Shown in pieces: positions 1 through 5,375 of a stretch of DNA of 7,901 bases. The notes beneath the pieces were generated by a model, which saw nothing but the letters and a program-made list of their open reading frames with translations, did not search any database and was not told the origin of the DNA. A program made the translations under genes and the position numbers. Positions within the stretch are counted from its first letter, which is position 1. The number at the start of each line of letters is the position of its first letter. The stretch is from JAERML01 sp035687895 (GTDB taxonomy: Bacteria > Bacteroidota > Ignavibacteria > UBA10030 > UBA6906), in contig DASRUE010000214.1 in the NCBI GenBank assembly GCA_035687895.1, positions 1 through 7,901 on the forward strand, in the 5' to 3' direction.

Positions 1-1353
1 CCGGACTTCCGCCGCGGAGTTGAAATCCTGCTTGAACGTGAAATGCAGGTTGCCTTCAAGCGCGTGCCCGAAGATAATCGCATCGTTGTAGCCGTGACGG
101 ATGAACATCTCCTGCAGGTTACGTGTCGCCTCGGCAAGAGAGGGAACGGGGAAGGCGACATCCTCGATGATCACGGTGGTGCCGGTTTTCCTCATCGCTC
201 CGACCGCAGGGAAGAGACCCTTGCGAATGTCCCATAGCTTGCCGAACTCCGCAGGCACACTCGTGAATTCAACAGGGCGGATCTTTTTCAATCCCCCGAT
301 GGCTTCGGTGATCTCGATAATCTGCTCGCTCAACCCGACGGCATTCAGTCCGCGGGTTTCGACCAGCAACGACGCAGCTTGCTCATCCAACGATTTCAGG
401 AATGGAGGCATGCCGCTCTTGTTTTCCACCGCACGCAGAGAGGCACGATCCATTAATTCAACTGCTTCAACACTACATCCCTTGAGAATCATGACCGCTC
501 TGCAGGCAGTATCAGTATCGGGAAAGAGCATCAGGGAACTTGCCTTGTGGCGCAGCTCGGGTACTGTGTTGAGTGTGACTTCTGCGATGAACGCCAGCGT
601 TCCTTCCGAACCCACCATCAGGTGCTGAACGATTTCGAACGGGTCATCAAAATCCACCAGGGCATTCAGACTGTAGCCCATGGTGTTTTTCATCTTATAC
701 TTCCTGCGTATTCGCTCGGCCAACGGCGTGTTGCCTTTCACCCGTGTAGCAAGCTGGTCGATGCGGGCAAGGAACTGACCGTGTGTCGACTTGAACCTCT
801 CGCGACTTTCCGGATCGCTTGTATCGAGAACCGTTCCATCGCGAAGGATGATGCGCATGGACTTCAGAGTGCGATAGCTATTCTGGGCCGTCCCACAGCA
901 CATGCCACTGGAGTTGTTGGCCACGATACCACCGATCATGGCGGAATTGATCGAAGCCGGATCGGGGCCGATCTTTTTCTCGTACGGGGCCAGGAAGATG
1001 TTGGCATGTGCTCCGATGATACCCGGTTGCAGTGCGATTGTCGAAGCATCGTGTGCAATGGTGTAGTTCGTCCAGCCATCCAGCATTGCCAGCACGGAAT
1101 CGGAAACCGCCTGTCCCGAGAGACTCGTCCCCGCAGCGCGGAAGGTTATCGGTGTTTTGAGTTGCATTGTTTCCCGAAGCACCCGGATAACCTCACTCTC
1201 ATCTCTCACACGAACCACGAGCTTTGGTATAAGACGGTAGAAACTTGCATCCGTCCCGAATGCCAGCGTGCGCATATCGTCGTGGATGAGCCGGTTCCGG
1301 GGAATGGTGGTGCTGAGTCGGTTGTAGAGCGTTTCGTAAGTGCCGGTCAGCAT
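1..1353 (-). CDS. FAD-linked D-lactate dehydrogenase-type oxidase, N-terminal half (3' end outside window)
   Basis: This encodes an FAD-dependent 2-hydroxyacid dehydrogenase of the Dld-II/YdiJ/GlcD group, which oxidises D-lactate or a related D-2-hydroxyacid and passes electrons toward the respiratory chain. The visible 451 residues hold the PCMH-type FAD-binding domain (about 40-265): RAAGTSLSGQ at 72-81, GPDPASIN at 129-136, GGIVANNSSGMCCG at 141-154 and GSEGTLAF at 248-255. The FAD-oxidase C-terminal domain follows, with IEDVAFPV at 396-403 and GHALEGNLHF at 429-438. The GMCCGTAQNSY and GHALEGNLHF wording matches, from memory, the long D-lactate dehydrogenases (roughly 930-1000 residues) that carry a C-terminal iron-sulfur CCG domain, so about half the protein probably lies beyond the left edge. 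A short GlcD-like protein cannot be excluded. The ATG start is preceded by GAGGT; an in-frame GTG at 1410 lacks such a site and an in-frame stop lies at 1420-1422. Substrate is inferred, not shown. Confidence 0.93.
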   Translation of the reverse strand, partial: MLTGTYETLYNRLSTTIPRNRLIHDDMRTLAFGTDASFYRLIPKLVVRVRDESEVIRVLRETMQLKTPITFRAAGTSLSGQAVSDSVLAMLDGWTNYTIAHDASTIALQPGIIGAHANIFLAPYEKKIGPDPASINSAMIGGIVANNSSGMCCGTAQNSYRTLKSMRIILRDGTVLDTSDPESRERFKSTHGQFLARIDQLATRVKGNTPLAERIRRKYKMKNTMGYSLNALVDFDDPFEIVQHLMVGSEGTLAFIAEVTLNTVPELRHKASSLMLFPDTDTACRAVMILKGCSVEAVELMDRASLRAVENKSGMPPFLKSLDEQAASLLVETRGLNAVGLSEQIIEITEAIGGLKKIRPVEFTSVPAEFGKLWDIRKGLFPAVGAMRKTGTTVIIEDVAFPVPSLAEATRNLQEMFIRHGYNDAIIFGHALEGNLHFTFKQDFNSAAEVR

Positions 1354-1356
1354 GTT

Positions 1357-1361
1357 ACCTC
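1357..1361 (-). promoter_or_regulatory. Ribosome binding site of the FAD oxidase
   Basis: On the minus strand GAGGT lies four bases upstream of the first ATG of the oxidase frame. It favours the ATG at 1353 over the in-frame GTG at 1410. The spacing is slightly short. Confidence 0.55.
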
Positions 1362-1456
1362 GGGAGTGATGGGGTATAACTGCGGAGTCGGCCGTGTGCC
1401 CATACGTCACCCCGCCAACTCATGAAAGTACAGACTTTCTTGACCACCGGTATCAT

Positions 1457-1484
1457 CTACAGAAACACATTTGCCTACAGAAAC
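1457..1484. repeat. Tandem direct repeat CTACAGAAAC, possible operator
   Basis: The 10-bp word CTACAGAAAC occurs at 1457-1466 and again at 1475-1484, a period of 18 bp. A degraded third copy, CTACACGTAA, starts at 1495. The repeats lie between the candidate promoter (1550-1578) and the start of the oxidase gene, so they would sit in its 5' leader. A pair of direct repeats here could bind a regulator, but nothing in the window identifies one, and chance similarity remains possible. Confidence 0.35.
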
Positions 1485-1549
1485 GCAACCACGCCTACAC
1501 GTAATGGGGCGCGATGCGATGGCGAAATACGTCGCGGCGTTCGGTCCTA

Positions 1550-1578
1550 AGTATAGTAGGCAAACGCATCAGATCCAA
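1550..1578 (-). promoter_or_regulatory. Candidate sigma70-type promoter for the FAD oxidase
   Basis: On the minus strand TTGGAT (1578-1573) and TATACT (1555-1550) are separated by exactly 17 bp. The -10 box matches TATAAT at five of six positions, the -35 box at three of six. Transcription would begin near 1543 and leave a leader of about 190 nt before the ATG. The -35 box begins only 8 bp past the terminator hairpin of the receptor gene, so the two units are tightly packed. This is read by eye only. Confidence 0.35.
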
Positions 1579-1585
1579 ACGCAAA

Positions 1586-1612
1586 GCGGCGGACCCTGGT
1601 GGAGTCCGCCGC
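1586..1612 (-). terminator. Intrinsic terminator hairpin after the TonB-dependent receptor gene
   Basis: A perfect 9-bp inverted repeat, GCGGCGGAC and GTCCGCCGC, flanks a 9-base loop and lies 29 bp past the receptor stop codon. Read in the direction of the receptor it is followed by TTTGCGTTTGG, a broken T-rich tract. Stem strength and position support a rho-independent terminator; the interrupted T tract makes efficiency uncertain. Read on the plus strand it is followed by a less T-rich stretch, and no plus-strand gene ends here. Confidence 0.75.
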
Positions 1613-1641
1613 CTCTTGTGATTCTAGATTCAGTGATTTCG

Positions 1642-4600
1642 TTACAGTGTGTACCGAACGCCGAATTGCATTTGCCAGCGCGAGAGGATATTGTCTGGCT
1701 GGAACGGATCTGGCTGCCCGGTATACTGATAGCGCGGTTTGCCGTAATTCGGGCCAGCGGCCGTCTCAAAGCTCCGGAACTGTAACACGTTTACCGTTTG
1801 ATTGGCGCCGGTGTTACGCACCCATCCTGCTCCGTTATCGAAAAGATTCATCAAGTTGAGAATATCGATCGTGATCTCAACCTTGTGTCCTGCAATCGCT
1901 GGGATCTCTTGTGCAATGCGCAGGTCCACCGAGCTGGACCAAGGCTCACGAGGGCCTGATCGTTCAGACATTCGTCCTTTGTGCTCTTTCAGGTAATCAT
2001 CACTTTCTATGAAATCAAAGAGGGCTTTATAGGCAGCGTCAGTTTTTGCCAGAGGGGCGCCGGTAGCAGACGGAACGAGTATGATGTCGTTTACATCCTT
2101 CGGTATGTACACGAGGTCATTGTCGCTTCGTCCATCACCGTTCACATCTCCTGTCACCATGTACGAGAACGGGCGCCCGGATTGTCCGTTGTAGTACAAA
2201 CCAATTGTCGTGGCCAGGCCGCTTGGTTCCCATTCGAATCGATATGAGAGGTTTGCCAGGACATGATGCCGCCGGTCCCATTGTGAGTAGGTAAGCTGCG
2301 GCGCGTTGGGATTTCCTGGCGTCGGATTGAAGCGCCACTGTGAGCTGGCGGTCGTGGAGTTGTTGCTGTTGATATCCTTTGCCATTCCCCATGTGTACCC
2401 AAGGATCCCATTCAACCCTGAAGGAACATTGCGTTGAAAGTAGACCGTCACGTTGCTGTTATATCCTTGATTCGTATTCCGCACAAGGAAAATCCCGGGC
2501 GAAAATCCACCAGCGTCAATCCACTGCGTTGTGTATGTGGTCGAGTCTCTGAGGATCCCCCATACCTCTCGATTCTCTCCGACGATCATTCCTCCGGGGG
2601 TCAAAGATCCTCCGGGCCTTGGAGTTCCACCGCTGGTTGCCGCGTTGTTTTGCAGCCCCTTGAGATTGATGTTCTGCGTATAGACATCGTTCTTTGTTGT
2701 CGAGAATATCCCTTCGATTGTACCAACAATGTCGTAGGGCAGCTTGTAGTCGAATGCAAGGGTCCATCGTAAGACTGATGGAGCCTTGAAGTTCCGGTCT
2801 GTCAAGTCGACCTCCGCGCTCGGAAGAACGGACGCGGCGGGTTTCGGTTGATTGTTGGGATCGGGTATGAATTGTCTTACCGTGTCAGTACCAACGATAC
2901 GGCCGCGCGTGTAGAAATCGACGCCGGTATTGCTGTACTGGTTCGACACCCACACAAATGGAAACCGCCCGGAGAAGATGCCAATTCCTCCGCGGACTTG
3001 GGCGGTGCGTTCTTCGTCGAGAGCCCAGTTAAAGCCTACACGAGGAGAGAACACTGCTGTAGTTTTGGGCGGTGTGTCGGTCCGATAATGGATACCAGTG
3101 ACCGCGAAGAGCGTATCATCAAGGCGCTTGTTGTAATTTGGCTTGCTTGAATACTGCGGTATGTCAACTCGTACGCCACCGGTGATTTTCAACATCGGTG
3201 TAGCACTCCATTCATCCTGGGCGTAGAAGCCGTACTGTTTTGCTTTCCAGTTGGCCTCCTGCAGTGGGTCTGCAGTGGCGGAATACCTGTAGGTGTATGC
3301 AGAAGCGCCAGGGGTCCCATCGGGCGGTAAATCCTGAAGGAAGCGAGCAATGGAACTGTATCCGTACTGACCGAAGGCATCCGGAATGAAGAGGTTGCGG
3401 AAATTCAGGAGGGTAACCTTTCCGCCTAATGTAACGGTATGCCCCGGGAGGTACAAGGAGAAGTTGTCGGTGATTTCGGTGACTTTCTGGCCGAGCTCAT
3501 TGTGGTGACGGAACTCCTCCGCCCCGAGCACGAGAGTTTGAGATTGGGTGGCTATGTAGAGCGTTGGAAACGCTTTACCATAGTACACGGGGTTGTCGAA
3601 CTGATCATTGTATCCGACGATAAACTCGTTTGACATCATATTGCCAAAGACACTCGATAGTTGCAGTGCAATCGAATGTGTCTTGTTCTGAAGCTTGTAA
3701 CGACCATTCTCAAAGTAAATGTCGGTGGTACCCGCTCCGCGTGAAGGCCGGTTGTCATCGACAGCGTGGAGATAGTTGTAACGGGCAGTGAGCTTATGGT
3801 CCTCGCCCAGGTTGTAGTCGAACCGCAAGAAGACCTTCTCGTTGTCGCTGACGGGGCTGATGGTAGTAAAAGAACCCGGATCATAGCCGTACTTCGATTT
3901 GAGGTAGTTCGAGAGCATGGCAAGAGAATCTGCGCTCGCAGTGTACGCGTTTGTGCTGATGGTTTGATTGCCGAATGTTCTCGAGAACGGTTGCTTGAAT
4001 CTGGAAATCTCTGCATTGGCAAAAAAGAAGAGTTCGTTCTCGATGATTGGACCGCCGACCCTTGCACCGAACTGGTCATCAGAGAAACCATCGAGCTTCT
4101 TTTTCAGCGGGTACGTACTCGTGGGCGTAAGACCCATGAACTCCTGGCTTCGACCATAGTAAAAGGCCGATCCTCTATATTGATTTGTGCCAGACCGTGT
4201 GATCGCATTGATTCCAGCGCCTGTAAAGTCGGCCTGTCGCACGTCGTATGGAGAAACGACAAGTTGGAACTCTTCGATCGCGTCCAGACTGATTACCGAG
4301 ATAATTTTCGTTGTCGCTTGTCCTCCGAATGTTCCGCTCGACCCAAGACCGAACAAGTCATTGAAGTTCGTTCCGTCGATCTGGATGTTGTTATATTTCG
4401 AATTCCTCCCAAGTGCGTTACCATTTCCTCCCGCAGTCGTCGCCGGGCTGAAGTAGGGTGATACTTTGTAATAATCTTGAAAGCTGCGACTGATAGTGGG
4501 GAGACGGTCGATGCTCTCTCGCGTCACGTTTGTTGCAGCACCTGTGTGGGAAGAACTAAAGACTGAACTTCGCTCGCCCGTCACGACGACTTCTCCCGCC

Positions 4601-4962
4601 TGGACGGCCTCTTCTGTCATGGAGAAATTAAGGTCGAGAGTCTGGGAAAGTTGGAGATAGATCCCGGTGCGCTCCTGTTTTTGATAGCCAACGATGGACG
4701 CCGTAACGGTGTACGGTCCACCAACACGAAGCCCGGGAACTGTGTAGCTCCCATTGTCGCGAGAGCTGGTGCCATAGGTTGTTCCGCTCGGGTTGTGTAG
4801 AGCGATAATGTTCACTCCTGGAAGAGCTTCACCATTGGCGCCGGTGACCTTGCCGTTGATTGCGGCTGTGGTGACGCCTTGTGCAAACGCGCCGTTGCAC
4901 ACCAGAACGAAAAGTACAACGCAGGCGAAGCATGAATACAACACGGTATTCGATGGCTTCAT
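1642..4962 (-). CDS. Oar-like TonB-dependent outer-membrane receptor with CarboxypepD_reg-like domain
   Basis: This complete 1106-residue protein is an outer-membrane TonB-dependent receptor of the Oar-like type, expected to import (or help export) a large or scarce substrate using TonB-ExbBD energy. The signal peptide is residues 1-27 (hydrophobic core CFACVVLFVLVC, likely cleavage after AFA before Q28). A CarboxypepD_reg-like beta-sandwich covers about 31-115 (INGKVTGANGEALPGVNI). A TonB-box-like EVVVTG is at 124-129. The plug follows to about 260, with IDGTNFNDLFG at 195-205, a glycine-rich loop, and INAITRSGTNQYRGSAFYYG entering the barrel. The rest is alternating aromatic beta-barrel sequence. 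DVNGDGRSDND at 939-949 resembles an EF-hand calcium loop and is common in this family. The chain ends RYTL, whereas most such barrels end in an aromatic residue. No SusD-like partner or TonB gene is adjacent, and the substrate cannot be read from the sequence. Start choice is firm: AGGAGG lies five bases upstream. Confidence 0.96.
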   Translation of the reverse strand: MKPSNTVLYSCFACVVLFVLVCNGAFAQGVTTAAINGKVTGANGEALPGVNIIALHNPSGTTYGTSSRDNGSYTVPGLRVGGPYTVTASIVGYQKQERTGIYLQLSQTLDLNFSMTEEAVQAGEVVVTGERSSVFSSSHTGAATNVTRESIDRLPTISRSFQDYYKVSPYFSPATTAGGNGNALGRNSKYNNIQIDGTNFNDLFGLGSSGTFGGQATTKIISVISLDAIEEFQLVVSPYDVRQADFTGAGINAITRSGTNQYRGSAFYYGRSQEFMGLTPTSTYPLKKKLDGFSDDQFGARVGGPIIENELFFFANAEISRFKQPFSRTFGNQTISTNAYTASADSLAMLSNYLKSKYGYDPGSFTTISPVSDNEKVFLRFDYNLGEDHKLTARYNYLHAVDDNRPSRGAGTTDIYFENGRYKLQNKTHSIALQLSSVFGNMMSNEFIVGYNDQFDNPVYYGKAFPTLYIATQSQTLVLGAEEFRHHNELGQKVTEITDNFSLYLPGHTVTLGGKVTLLNFRNLFIPDAFGQYGYSSIARFLQDLPPDGTPGASAYTYRYSATADPLQEANWKAKQYGFYAQDEWSATPMLKITGGVRVDIPQYSSKPNYNKRLDDTLFAVTGIHYRTDTPPKTTAVFSPRVGFNWALDEERTAQVRGGIGIFSGRFPFVWVSNQYSNTGVDFYTRGRIVGTDTVRQFIPDPNNQPKPAASVLPSAEVDLTDRNFKAPSVLRWTLAFDYKLPYDIVGTIEGIFSTTKNDVYTQNINLKGLQNNAATSGGTPRPGGSLTPGGMIVGENREVWGILRDSTTYTTQWIDAGGFSPGIFLVRNTNQGYNSNVTVYFQRNVPSGLNGILGYTWGMAKDINSNNSTTASSQWRFNPTPGNPNAPQLTYSQWDRRHHVLANLSYRFEWEPSGLATTIGLYYNGQSGRPFSYMVTGDVNGDGRSDNDLVYIPKDVNDIILVPSATGAPLAKTDAAYKALFDFIESDDYLKEHKGRMSERSGPREPWSSSVDLRIAQEIPAIAGHKVEITIDILNLMNLFDNGAGWVRNTGANQTVNVLQFRSFETAAGPNYGKPRYQYTGQPDPFQPDNILSRWQMQFGVRYTL

Positions 4963-4967
4963 ACAAA

Positions 4968-4973
4968 CCTCCT
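4968..4973 (-). promoter_or_regulatory. Ribosome binding site of the receptor gene
   Basis: A perfect AGGAGG on the minus strand precedes the receptor ATG by five bases. It fixes the start and shows that this genome uses strong Shine-Dalgarno signals, which is unlike typical Bacteroides-type genes and informative for taxonomy. Confidence 0.85.
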
Positions 4974-5136
4974 GGATTAGGTGGGGATGATGGTTGAGTG
5001 TGAATGTTGGAATTGTGAAGAACGATGTCAGGCTGCGACTGAACTACCGCAAAACACAGCAAGGAACGAAAACGAATATTGAAGAGAGCGAAAGGTAAAC
5101 GTCAGGCAATCACGTAGTGGTACAGCTTGCGACCCC

Positions 5137-5165
5137 AAAATAAGGAGGGGAATGTTGAAATACAA
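5137..5165 (-). promoter_or_regulatory. Weak candidate promoter for the receptor gene
   Basis: On the minus strand TTGTAT (5165-5160) and TATTTT (5142-5137) are separated by 17 bp. Matches to the sigma70 consensus are three of six and four of six. TATTTTG also resembles the Bacteroidota -7 element TAnnTTTG with one base missing. This is a weak by-eye call. Confidence 0.22.
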
Positions 5166-5241
5166 GATGGACTGCAAGAAAATTTTCCCGCGGCCGGGAG
5201 ATGGTCGGGTAAGGCTAGTGGGTACTCAATACACAAGTTAA
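5152..5241 (+). CDS. Possible 29-residue small ORF upstream of the PLD-type gene
   Basis: AAGGAGG at 5142-5148 is followed three bases later by an ATG opening a 29-codon frame that ends in TAA. The peptide is basic and begins MLKYKMDCKKIF. It has no hydrophobic signal or recognised motif. It could be a leader peptide in the 5' region of the gene at 5376, 134 bp further on. The SD-ATG gap is short, no upstream promoter is convincing, and the same bases overlap a candidate promoter on the other strand, so chance is quite possible. Confidence 0.18.
   Translation: MLKYKMDCKKIFPRPGDGRVRLVGTQYTS
5186..5199. other. Small GC-rich hairpin in the intergenic region
   Basis: TCCCG and CGGGA form a 5-bp inverted repeat around the loop CGGC, next to AAAATTTT at 5179-5186. 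On the minus strand the A/T run follows the stem, on the plus strand it precedes it. It is too short for a confident terminator and could be an operator-like palindrome or chance. Confidence 0.2.
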
Positions 5242-5299
5242 GGTATTTTTAAGCCGAAAGCCGTGCCGATGAGATTGAGATGACCACGTGAGAGATTCC

Positions 5300-5328
5300 T
5301 TGCGCCTCAAGTGCTGAATCCCTATCTT
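5300..5328 (+). promoter_or_regulatory. Weak candidate promoter for the PLD-type gene
   Basis: TTGCGC (5300-5305) and TATCTT (5323-5328) are separated by 17 bp, with three of six and four of six consensus matches. A start near 5335 would leave a leader of about 40 nt containing the AAAGG site at 5365-5369. The position is sensible but the boxes are weak. Confidence 0.25.
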
Positions 5329-5375
5329 GAACCATCCTCCCCGGTCAATTCATCCTACATTTTCAAAGGTCTTCC

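Larger units (their letters stand above)
4963..5375. other. Divergent intergenic region between the receptor and the PLD-type gene
   Basis: These 413 bp separate two divergently transcribed genes for exported proteins and must hold the promoter of each unless transcription enters from further away. Seen here are one weak candidate promoter on each strand, a small GC-rich hairpin, and a very short plus-strand reading frame with an SD-like leader. No RNA gene, riboswitch or mobile-element end was recognised. The receptor leader would be about 165 nt if the minus-strand promoter candidate is right. Confidence 0.6.

Noticed and set aside
547..1425. Long plus-strand open frame of 292 codons opposite the FAD oxidase
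   Set aside because: It lies antisense to a frame with clear FAD-oxidase motifs, and its product is rich in His, Cys and Arg with no recognisable domain. It is a shadow of the real gene.
1552..1557. TATAGT on the plus strand as a promoter
   Set aside because: No plus-strand gene follows, and the same bases give TATACT on the minus strand, where the oxidase gene provides a reason for a promoter.
3766..4461. Plus-strand open frame of 231 codons opposite the receptor
   Set aside because: The opposite strand encodes the plug and first barrel strands of the receptor. No SD or coherent domain supports the plus-strand frame.
5186..5199. GC-rich hairpin plus A/T run as a terminator
   Set aside because: The stem is only 5 bp and sits between two divergent gene starts, where no transcript is expected to end.
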